A stretch of DNA of 64,000 nt. Origin: Membranipora membranacea. Taxonomy: Eukaryota; Bryozoa; Gymnolaemata; Cheilostomatida; Membraniporidae. Both the position numbers and the translations under genes were made by a program. Positions 12,587 to 23,965 of this stretch are shown here, in pieces (within the stretch, counting starts at the first letter, position 1; each line of letters begins with the position of its first letter). The stretch covers positions 14,575,001 through 14,639,000 of the forward strand of contig OU612066.1 of assembly GCA_914767715.1 (NCBI GenBank), read 5' to 3'. The notes beneath the pieces were generated by a model. That model worked only from the letters and a program-made list of their open reading frames with translations. It ran no database searches and had not been told where the DNA came from.

Positions 12587-15500
12587 TTACCACACATTAA
12601 ACTCTACGGCATTAAAAATAACTTCTGAAACCTTACTCATACTATCTAAACAATCTTGTAGATCAAACAAATATTTTATTTTCTTCACGGGCTGTCTTTT
12701 ATCAGCAAAAGCTGGTAATGGCATTGCCTTAGCTACTGAGTGACCATTTAAAAATAATATTTCTGATGATTTTGAAATTATCCAACATATGAAGTAGTGT
12801 AATTACTCAGATTATATAGGTTGCAAGAAGTTTTAGAGTTTATCATACAATACAGTCAACTATTTCATTCTGATTCTCTGAATCAGGAGAAGCAGGGTGT
12901 TGTGGGCTCAGATATTCTGGTGACCTGTCCTCATAAGGTGCAAACCAACTATGGCATGCCAGGTTATCACTCATAATACAAGAATGATGCTGCGTTTTAT
13001 CTCACAAAAAAAACATAAAATGTATATAAAAAACGATAAGTTCTGACATATACCCTCCCAACCAGAATTTGGAAAATCTCAGTGCAACCAGAAATCTGGG
13101 CCTGCCTATGTTTAAACGATTCCAAGCAAGCGCACTCACATGAATTCTGTGCTTAGTGGCGTGGCGTGATTTTTCCCATGAACAGAAAAAAACCCCTCAG
13201 TGCCCTCACTGGACCAAAAAACCTTTACAGCCGATAAGTAACCATGTTAAGGCCATCTGGTCAAATTCTTCTACATATAGGAAGAAGAGTTCTATCTATC
13301 AGAAATCAGATTTGGGTTCCTAAGATTTAATTTGAGGGCGGGCTTCTCTTCTACAGCCATAAAGACTTAGAGTAAAGTAAACACGTACCTTCTGGTCCTC
13401 CTAGGTTCATATAAGGGATGTCCTGGATTCTATTCACAAACAGCCTTCAAAAAAAGTCAAGTACAGTGATAATACCATCAATCATACGCCTTCATCCTGG
13501 AACTAAATTTCATCAAAAGAGTTAAGATAAAAAATGGAATATTGGGCCATAATAAAAGGCTTGGACGTGATTGCTTACTTAAAAAATTTTAACCGGTGTC
13601 AAAATTCTGAATTTGAAAGGAGGAGAGGGGGCTTTTTTAATAAAAATAAAATCACGAAAATATGATCCTTGCAATGGTTTGAGAAACGTAGCAGAGATGT
13701 AGCAGAGATGAGGCATCGAAAGATTTTCTTCATTTGTTTGCATGAGATGGAAAAAGGCACTAATTCCGCCATAGGTTTTATTTCAGGGAAGAGGCCATCG
13801 ATTGAGGGCTCATTATGCTGTCATATCCAAGCTCTGTGGTAGCAGTAACACAACATACACTGTGGCAGGTTATCTCAAAATGAATTTCGTTATTTGACCA
13901 AATTTCACCCAAGGGCAGGACATATAGCATCAGGAAAAAAAGGCACCATCCAAAGCTACTATTTAAACTATGCTGTGACGTTAGCCAATGGAACATAAAA
14001 AAAAAGGTGTACTGAGGCCCCTGATCTTATGAGTAAGAGTGGCATTTCCACTTTACGTCAGTCACCGTGTGTTATGAGGGCGGCATGGTTCACCATATGG
14101 AACTTCCCCATCTCATTGCCAATCTAAGCAGTGTTGAACTCAAATTTGGCACACTATCTGGTTGGCGCACAATAACAAGGAAAAAATGGCTGCTCCCATT
14201 TTCCAACGAGAATCTCAAAAACACGCACTAGCTAGTCTTGTTATGATTTTTTTTGGTTTCTGTATGAACCAGTAGCCGCATGACCAAGCTACTCTTGGTT
14301 TAGACCACGGCTGAAGAAAAACCACAAATCTTTTTTTTTCTTTCCCTTATTACTTGGTGACGAAAGTCTAATCCATCAATACTATGTGAATAACCAAAAA
14401 GTACAGTTGTCTTACTTGTTGATGAAAGGCGTGAGCAATTTAGAACTTGAAGCGAGATTCTTGACAGGCGGTTCAGCTTTTCTGCCTACATGCTGGGCCA
14501 TGATAGCGAAGCATTTACCGGTAATAAAAGCATCATAAGCCGCGTCGTGATACTTTGTGTCTTTGTTTGGTTTGTGGTAGGCGGGAAACTCTTCAGGAAC
14601 ATCTATAAAGTGACAAACATGATTGAGATTTTAGCAGCAGATCAGTCATACTTGAAATTGAATCCAGATTTCACAATTCTCAATCTTTTTTTGTTTATGA
14701 TGTACTGTTGTTGTGAACAGCAATTGACCTGGACTTTCAAGGATGTAAGTAAAGCATAATTCATAATTCTATATGTATAAGCTACCGTTGTTCAAAAGTG
14801 CAGAAAAATAAATCACCATACCCAGGCATGAAAGCACTTGAGGTTTCACCACCAATTTACAATAGATATATCACCAAATTTTCAATGGAGTTTTTTGTTT
14901 TTCCCACCCTTCGCTGAACTCTTGAACTCTTGGATTACCTATTTGTACTTGTGAGTAGAGAGGAGATTCCAGTACCGTATTCATCTCATCCAGGGAATTA
15001 AATTGTATGTTGTCCTTGAACAGATATGTTGAAGACATCACTTTTGTATCCAACAGCCTAAAATACAAACCCGATAAATTTTACATTGAGGTGTAACATC
15101 ATGTTCTCTAAGCTGGTAATCATTTTTCACACAGCTATGATTTTGCAATCAGATAGTTATCAATGAGGGCTTCCAGGAATCGATTATTTATTCACTGTTC
15201 AACTTGAGTGAGAGCTATGCCCATCACCCGTCCATCTGCTAATCAACATCAAAACCAGTCTTCTTTTTGACCATAGTTGGCCGAGCAAATGATTAATAGG
15301 GGCTTGAGCTTGATTGTAGCAACCATAAATATATAATAGTATTTATACATGTTTATACGTATATGGTAGGAGCCTAGCTTTACATACTTTGGGAACAATT
15401 CGGTTGTCATAGCTTTGAATTCCTCGTAACTCTAAAATGAGAAAAGTCAATAGATATTGTCTTTATTCATGAGCAATTACAGTCAATGCTGCAACCGCTT

Positions 15501-18500
15501 TCACAGTGAAGAGAGACAAATTTCTTTGAACAATCGGAGATGACACAGGGTGTCATGGTGAAAAATCTCTCTAGATATAGGTGCTCGGAACCAGTCAGCC
15601 AAATCCATGTTAAACGAGAGGTTAGGTTAAACATGAGCTTTGAATCTAACTGATCATGTGCTACCGTATATTGTAACAAGCTCCTTGTTACAGCTGGCTT
15701 GAGACAGGGGGTTCTTTCAATTCGAGTGAGCAAGGCGTTTGGAGTCAAATAATTGCGGTCACTTGACTTAAAATCATGGCTCATTTGGCCTTTCAATTGG
15801 ACAAATTTGATCACAAACCGTTCACTAAGACTGTATATAGTTCAATCAATGAGTGAGCAATTTAGCAGGACCCGCTCACTCCGCCAAGATCAGTCAGAAA
15901 GTGATTTTAATTGAAATACCCCCCTGCCCCCCCCCCCCCCATCTCCAGAATGGTTTATTGAATAAGCATGTGGTTTGCACACAGAGATGGTGTTTTGTTG
16001 CTTTATGGTAATAGGTTGATCACAGCAAGGAGTTAAATCACCGTAAATCACAGTGTACAGCAGACTGGGTTGTACAAGCGACATCATCATCTGCACTCAC
16101 TATCTCCTCTCAATCCTAATCACTTGTTGAAGGGTTATCACACTTACCTCTGGAAGCTCAGCGAGGAACTGTGATACTATATACATGACATCTAACAGCA
16201 TATTGTGACCGATGACAACTTTATTGGAGTGAGAGATTGCCTTCGCCACTAGAGAGAACCCAACCGCATCATTCAACTGTTGCTGAGAAATAAAATTACA
16301 TATTTCTTCATAGAGGAATTAAATCAGACAAAGTAGATAAAACTATTTGGTGTTGCTTAATCATTGACCAAAAGCACACAACTCCTTATTGTACAATATG
16401 TACCTATTAACAGATGGGTATAGCATAAAAATGACGACTGACTTTGGTTGATGATATCCCATAAAGATATATCCATACTTCCAGCGTTGTGGACTCCATA
16501 TTCTTCAGGTCCTTTTTTGCCTGTCTAGATGTACATATCACTAAGTATTATTGAATGAATGTGAAAATTTGTTCCAACTTTTCTAACCATAATAGGCGCT
16601 ATGGTAAAATCATATCTACCAGCCCACCATTTTTTTGTTGTGTCTTTCTTTCTCTTGAGCTAATTTCTGCTCTGCATCTGACTTGGTTACTTCTATATAT
16701 GGATTTCTACCATCTTTCACTGACTGAAGATGTATATTATCAGGGTATCTAGAAAAAGTGACATATCACAATATACATTCTCAACATCTACAACATTTCT
16801 GGGTAATTCCATAGATACAACTTTGATTAAGTTCCATCTTAATTCGAGCATTTCCAGTCACTCCTGGTGAGACAGCAACTCCAAAATCAGGCATATTCAA
16901 TCACACTTCGGCAAACTTGGTGGATACTTACTTTTTCTGAATATTTTGGTAAGTGAGTTTTCGTCTCCAAGCTGAACATGGTTCAAGCTTTAAAGGTTCA
17001 GTTACATCTTTCTTCTGCAGGTATTCTGCAACTTTCTCCCTATTGAAAACATAAAAACAAAACAGATTTAATATTATTTTCAGTTTTCATCATGAAGGTA
17101 CGCAAGTAAATATGTGATTTCATACTTTTGGCCACGATAATGCTGTTCAATGGTTTTAAATAAAAATTTCTCCTCATGTAAGCAGTCAGCATTGGATCAT
17201 TGGTGTTCAACATAATCAAGCCTTTTTTTTGTAAACTCCTTTCCCAATTTCTATCCTGATAGTTGGGGGTATGATTTGAAAAAACTTACATTATGTCATC
17301 TACAAATTGGTGATCCCCAGCATTGATGGATAGTATGGGTGTGCTGTTGTGCTTCGCTTCTTCCTTTTCCATCAGCTGGTCTTTAATTTTGCTTTCCTGC
17401 GCAGGCCGGAGATATGGTATACCTATATCGAGACAAGAGTATTCTTGAACAATATAGCAAAACAAATCCAAGTAAGATCCAAGTAAGGTCAGTGTACCTC
17501 AACAAAGTAACCATGTGATTAAACGAATTGAATTAATTTTGGTAATTGTGTTAGAAACACATTACAATTTAGGCTTGAGCCATATCTCTCTCAGTTATTT
17601 AAAAGACGAATACCATAAGGCACAAAGCTGCACAAAAATCTTGATGTTCTAGTTTTTGGCATGATGAAATATTTACGATTACTTTTATAACAATTGCGTA
17701 TTGTGAAAAAGGAAAACATCACTTTTAAAACATCAACATAAGATATGACAAAGCATGTCTTCTCAGGGTCACTCTTGCAACCAATTTAATCACAGCTTGA
17801 CACAGCCAATGGTGCTTCTGGACATACCATCAAGGAAGACTTTGTTGAAGTCAAATCCGTGTGTGGCAAGGAACTGTATACAGCTGGCCTGTAAATAAGA
17901 GAAAAAAACTAACCAACTAACTAAGGTAACTAACTGCAGGTATATATGTATGTATAGCGTTTAATGTATCTTTGCAGATAAAATACATATATGTTGTAAA
18001 AATGTGCTCTGTAGATTCACAAATAAAAGTTGGTTTTGAAAAAATTGTTGAAAAATAAAAAGTATTATTGCTCATTTGTCCCATGATACCACAAGATAAC
18101 TCTACATCCCAAAAAAGAAAACCTACTTGGCCTTGGTCACACATGCACAAGTTGGTAGCTTATTAAACATGGGGTCGTTGATCACTCTGGATGGTTTGCT
18201 AGGAAATTTCACAGAAGCAAACTTAGAAACTTTTTGATCGACATTCAACTATAAGAAAACCTTTGTTCGTCCAATAAACAAAACCTGTCATTTTAGTTCC
18301 AAGGGTAATCCCTTATCAGAAGGGTAGAGAGCTATTTAACACACCTGACAAACAAACTCGGGTGAGCTGTTAGTGGTGTTGAAGAATTGTCTCGGCAGCA
18401 CATAGAAGTTGTATGGCTTTGCCGTGTAGCTCCCATCATCGGCTTGAAAGAACATACATACCCCTACCTGACACATCAGATAGTCCATGTTACCCTGAAA

Positions 18501-19385
18501 CATACCCGGAAATATTTTATAGTGCCTTATAAGGATAGTGGAACCAACTAGCATTGGAGCATTAACTCAATAGCTATAGCTATCAATACTGTCCTATTTA
18601 GATTTCTTGCCTGGCGTAAAGGCAGCTCAATTTAGTATTTGTAGATTATAAATGGGAGAATTTTGATGAAAAATCAAACTACATGGTACAAATTCTAAGG
18701 TAGTTGAACCCTCTTTTTGACTAGGCAACACATGAATGATAGTGATTGCAACTGATCAGTTGGACTTTCAAAATGAGATTGTCATATTTTTATTCTTTTC
18801 TTACAACCTAGGCATCTCAGGAGTAAGGTTTGAATCATAACACTCACCTTCCTCAGCTTGGTGTAGCGCTCAGCGACAGTATCAAAAGACATCGCCTTGA
18901 AGCTTTCATTGCTTATTCCTAAAAAGAGAATCGTTTCGATATTGTATCACACCATATTAATGCACCATTTCATGTGAAACAGTTGCCTAAGTCCTAAGTG
19001 ATTATTTTCCATGTGGCCTCTTATACAACGATGTATATTGGTCGGAACGGTTGTAGATAACTTAAAACTTTCCTCATTATACTTTTATACTAAACATACA
19101 ACATGGAACTGAAGTTGTGAATGTTCTGTGCGTCACAGCCTCTCAAAAACGGCCTTGCCTATCAGTAAAAATACCTGTATACTATGCTAGGTACTCAACT
19201 TCTTTCTCGATAGGTGAAGTGTCATACTACTAACCATGAACTTCATTAACAATAATGCATTTATTTTGATTCCGGACACACCCATACACATCAAACAGCA
19301 GATGTACCTGTGAATTCACCATCAAAGCTGATATATGAACATTTCTCTATATCTTCTAGTATAGCCTCCAGATGCTCTTTGAAAT
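12587..19385 (-). CDS. PARN: Poly(A)-specific ribonuclease PARN (3'-5' deadenylase), multi-exon
   Basis: Shortens poly(A) tails and trims 3' ends of small RNAs (family knowledge). Exons read on the minus strand: 19385-19308, 18918-18848, 18494-18345, 17888-17828, 17422-17290, 17039-16932, 16748-16628, 16520-16479, 16282-16148, 15431-15388, 15057-14939, 14602-14416, 13444-13389, 13270-13140, 12948-12854, 12735-12587. Apart from the 13270-13140 exon, consecutive exons join with matching phases. Catalytic DEDD residues are visible: D and E in SFDGEFTG, D in [10 protein letters not shown] and D in [12 protein letters not shown]. The 13270-13140 exon holds the second half of the RRM (VKVFW and GFFSV strands, where the tryptophan lies) but needs a frame change near 13240. 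The protein ends in a basic KRQPVKKIK stretch and a final tryptophan, as known PARNs do. The first coding exon with the initiator methionine and the first RRM strand were not found. Confidence 0.93.
15919..15940. repeat. Poly(C) tract
   Basis: An almost pure C run broken by a single TG, lying inside a PARN intron. G/C homopolymers of this length stand out in this A/T-rich DNA and are prone to slippage. Confidence 0.8.
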
Positions 19386-20059
19386 CTGCAACAAAAATTT
19401 GTATATTTATAACGGAAAATGTAATCCTGAACGGCTTATTTATAAACAAAACTTGTCCTTAGGTGTGTTGGCTGTAAGATATTGTAAGCCTACATGATTC
19501 AGTCAGCTTGTTCAGTTTCGTGGAGTTCTATCATTGACATAATGTATCAACTCTATGGTGACAACAAGCAGAACAAGAAGTTGTTGACTGGAAATCAAAC
19601 TTAAGCATTCAGTATCCTATGAGGTTAAAATAATCATAGAATATAATTTGACGTCCTGGGTAAAAACGAGAATATATTAGCAAATAGTTTGGTTATTATC
19701 ACTGTTTCTGTAATTAAAGACTTCAAGGTAGAGAAGAATTTAAATTCAGCAAATTTACTATTGCAATTTTTTCTTTCAGTGATATAGCAATAGTACAACT
19801 AGACGCAGATATTCAGCGCACAATTGTTTTCTTGTTCAACCGTAAACACAACCAATAACACCTTTCTAATACGATAATCACACACTTTATTGAATTGCTG
19901 CCTCTATACAAATTCGAACAATGCCAAAAAGTTATTGATTTAGTGTAGCTGTCTGTTTCCCAGGCAGCACTTGATGGTTATACAGGAAGCGTTTATGAGA
20001 GTGAGATCGCAGCAACGAGATATTGAGTAGAGTTCGTGTAGAGAGCTTGCACATATGAT
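19386..20059. promoter_or_regulatory. Divergent 5' interval between PARN and the TIR-TPR gene
   Basis: The first PARN exon recognised on the minus strand and the start codon of the plus-strand TIR-TPR gene face away from each other across about 670 bp. The missing PARN first exon must lie here or just beyond. No clear TATA box or CpG-rich core was picked out. A shared bidirectional promoter is inference from orientation and spacing. Confidence 0.4.
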
Positions 20060-22085
20060 ATGGAGAAAGTATTAAAGGAGCCCGATCTTAGCATAGCTAC
20101 AAGTCCTGGTGAGTGCGTAGGTTTTGAAGCTTAGAGTAACATGATGCGATTAGACAGGCCATTAAATTGGAGACACCACATCCAGCAAGTTACCTGTCAC
20201 TTTCTTTGCGATTGCTTTATTTTCTGGTTAATATCAGTTGCAGTTACTAATGACTCACTTTTTTGTAGAACCCCAATATGGTATGCATATTTCGGCAATC
20301 AGAAAGTTCATAACAGACCATGCAGAAGTAAAAGAAAAACAGCTCAATGCTTCAGAGATCAACAGAGCCGTCATCAAACCAGAGAGCAAAGAAGCGAAGA
20401 GCCCATACATCAACTTATACGCTGGAAAACGAGACCCAGATGGCAATGAACTAGTTGCTCCAGCAACCATTTTTGTCTCTCACGCATGGCGCTATGTCTT
20501 TTATGATGTGGTTGTAGACGCGATGGAGCAGCATGCCAAAAAACATCCAAACGCTTACTTCTGGTTTGATTTATTCACAAACAATCAAAACGAAGTGGCA
20601 AATAAGGACTTTGAATGGTTCAGTACCACTTTCAGAGATGGAGTCGTCGACATCGGGCAGGTGCTGCTGATACTGTCACCATGGAATGATCCCCAACCTG
20701 TACGCCGTGCTTGGTGCTTGTTTGAGATATTCAATGCACTGGAAGAGCCAGATGTCAAACTGTTCATCAGTCTGCCATACAGTGAGATAGATGAGATGAG
20801 ATCAGCCGCGATTTCAAACAGCGAGTGCCTCATCAATGCCCTCACTGACATTCAAGCAGAGAAAGCTGAAGCCAAGGTAGATGCTGACAGAAAACTCATA
20901 TTTGATGTCATAGCAAAATCTGATGGAGGATTTGCTCATGTCAACCGGCAAGTTAAGAAAGGTCTGAGAGATTGGTATGTTGAAAGACTGCTCGATTTGA
21001 CGGATGAGACACCTGTAGACCCCAATATCCTGCTCAACACCGCTAAGATAATACATAAATTTGGATATGTTGACAAGGCATTGGAATGTGCAAAGAAAGG
21101 ACTGCGCTTCCAGAATATCATCCAGAAGTACGATGCTGATCTTACAAATACCATTGCAATGATACACTGTGAAAAAGGAGAGAAGGATCAAGCCATGGAA
21201 TACTACCTAGAGGCTCTTTCTTTGAACCCAAATGAGTCGGGAGAAAATGATGGTAACCTTGCAGCCGCCTCCAACAACATGGCCATCATCCACAATGAGA
21301 AAGGCGAGGAAGATCAGGCTATGGACTGCTACGACAAAGCACTGAGTATCTGGATAAATCTGTACGGTGATGACCATATTAAGGTAGCCCCCGCCTACGG
21401 CAACCTTGCTATCATGCATGCAGACGGAGGCAGATTAGATCAAGCAATTACATACTTCAATAAATCAGTCCAAATAGAGATAAAACATCTTGGAGAGAGA
21501 CATCCTTCTCTGGGCATCACATATTCCAACTTAGGTGAAGTGTACAATCGTAACGGCGATGCAGAAAAAGCTTTAGAATACTTTGGCAAAGCACTAGCTA
21601 TTCAACTACCCACAATAGGAGAGAATAACTCGTCGGTGGCAGCAATATACATGAACATGGCACTTGTCTATGGTGATAATGGACGGAAAATTGAGGCTCT
21701 GGAATACCACAGAAAATCACTAGAGATTCGGGAGAAGATTTTTAGTGAAGGTCACCCCGACATGGCGGAATCATATTACAATGTGGGCTGTGAGTACCAT
21801 TCACAAGGAGAACTACATAAAGCTCTGGACAATTGGAACATGGCGATCACCCATTATTTGAAAATTTGTGGTGAAAATAGCATCGATGTAGCTGATACAT
21901 ACGAAAATATGGCACTTGCCAGTGAATCTCTCAAACAATATGACAAAGCGTTGCAATACGAACTCAAAGTGCTGACTATCAGAAAGAATATCTTAGGAGA
22001 GGAACATGCCAAGGTGAAAAGGGCACAAAAAATTATGGACCGCCTTCAAAAATCAACAAAGTCTGCTGTGTGTCTGTGCATGTGA
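20060..22085 (+). CDS. TIR-like domain plus kinesin-light-chain-type TPR protein with C-terminal CaaX-like motif
   Basis: Two exons: 20060-20108 (ATGGAG start) and 20269-22085. They are joined in phase through TCCTG|GTGAGT and TTTTTTGTAG|AA, giving 621 residues. Residues about 80-185 form a TIR-like fold: FVSHAW (first strand), YFWFDLF, IGQVLLILSPW, and RRAWCLFEIFNA. The glutamate of WCLFE sits where plant and SARM1-type TIR NADases have their catalytic glutamate. From about 270 to 605 there are repeated 42-residue TPR_12-type units (NLA..Y...G..D.A..Y..KAL.I....G..H), as in kinesin light chain and nephrocystin-3. The last four residues, CLCM, match a prenylation CaaX box. There is no transmembrane segment or signal peptide. 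The frame is open throughout. A role in innate sensing or NAD cleavage is inferred, not shown. Confidence 0.93.
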
Positions 22086-22419
22086 AGCAATCACAAAAAA
22101 TTAATGGGAAACACTCTTTTTTAATTTTGTATTTGAAATCCCAATGCAATTTCAATCAAATAAGATCTGGTCATACATTAAGTAATGCTCTGAGACAACT
22201 TTGTCCACATGGTTGTCCTTCATCATATATTATTGAATTCTCTCAAAGCCTCTGTTGAGGCTTCATTTCAGTGTTGATTTAGTTATAATCTTGTAATATT
22301 TTTATAAGCGGTTTGCTAAGAATAATCCGGCGGTTTTGCATTCCCCTATCCTGTTTGCCAGTCTCAATGGTTCCTTATGTTTTGGCTTTATATTCACAGA
22401 TGAAAGTTGAAACTATTGA

Positions 22420-22425
22420 AATAAA
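22420..22425 (+). promoter_or_regulatory. Candidate polyadenylation signal for the TIR-TPR gene
   Basis: AATAAA about 335 bp after the stop codon, the first canonical hexamer noticed downstream. Use is inferred from position only. Confidence 0.35.
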
Positions 22426-23965
22426 TAGTAATAATGGCCATGAGGAATGTTTCTATTGGAATCATAATTACCATTTGCAAAACTTCTTGCATAGTGAAGA
22501 AAAACCCTGTCAGCCATGCACCTATTGAAAAGGGCTTTAAAGAGCCTGCCAACTGGGAATGACCCAGGCTATCAAAATTCAAGACTCATAGAGAAACTGC
22601 ACAATGAATTTTCTCTTTCCTTGACTGGTATACATACTCTCTTAATGAGGGACTTACCTCTTAGATGAAACTATTGCTGCCAGTCAGGGAAATTTGTGCT
22701 GATTGAAATCAGCATAGCACAAAGACTTAGCTTCGGCAGGCTGTCGGGGTGGGCGGGTGGGGATGGGACAGTCTGGCTGAATCCATTTGACAAGAGAGGA
22801 CAACTCGAAAATAAAATGCAATAGTTGGGAGTTCGGATTAAAATAAGAGTTGTCGGATTTGATTCTATCGATCTATCTATCTATTAGAATCTACTTAACT
22901 CCACTCCAGCCAGTTTCTACTAGCTAAGCCTAAGTAAGTAGTAGTTTTATAAACAGTATGGCATGCCATGAACAGGGAATCGCACGGAATAAGAGAGAGA
23001 ATCAAAAAAGTAAAACCAAGGACTACTTCTTGGTCAAACTAACAATGAAATTTGTGTTGTTTCTGGCTCTTATCGTAAATCCATATCTACGAAATTGATA
23101 GACAGGGCTGTGTCGTGACATTGAGGAGGTAACGAAGGATTTTCCAACACGGTCCCACCACCCGTCCACCCCCCAAAGCCAGCCAAGGCTAACAAAGACT
23201 CCATATCAGAATTGTCATATAATTGGCAAATTAAATGAAACTGATTGTCAGAGTCATGAAGTGAAATTAATTGAAATGTATGTGATAATGTTAACATTTT
23301 TAAACTGGGTATTTCATTTGGTGACAATTCTCAATTAGTTATCTTTGAGCTAAACTGAATTCAATGAACACGCATTTCCATGACTGGCAGCAGTAGTTTG
23401 AGATCTGACATCATACATTGTTTTCTTAAACATAGCCTTGGTCTATCTTAGAGTTAGAGTTTGTAAGGACACGCTACTGAACTGAAGTTCATGCTCTGGT
23501 TTACAACACTGAATACTGGGTTCTATTTTAAACAAAATGGGTAACTGACCACACACACTCAGGCAATTAATAATATAGTTCCCTTGCGTTTACTTACTTG
23601 AGCGAACAACCTCCATAAGATTTGGCAAAGTTTCCTTAATGTTACTGCTTAGTTTTGCCTTGTAAATGGTCACACTCTCATCATCTGCTGAAATAATCAG
23701 AGTGAAAATCAACGTTACAGCCAGGCGTGGAAATGAATGGTTTTCGGTTTCTGTTCAATTGTGAGCTTTGGCTCACCAAGCGCCTAAGTACAATCGATAA
23801 TCACCTATCAGAAAAGAATGAACATCAACTTACCTCGAATCTTACCTCGATGATTGTAGAACACTCTAATAAAGCCCTAGGGCATAAAGGGAAGTGCCTC
23901 ATATATTTACCATTTGTGAGCAAAAAACCAGTGGTTTAGGCAGGGGTAACAGCATATAGCCGTCA

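Noticed and set aside
20141-21191. Several open frames overlapping the TIR-TPR gene on both strands
   Set aside because: Shadows of the main coding frame.
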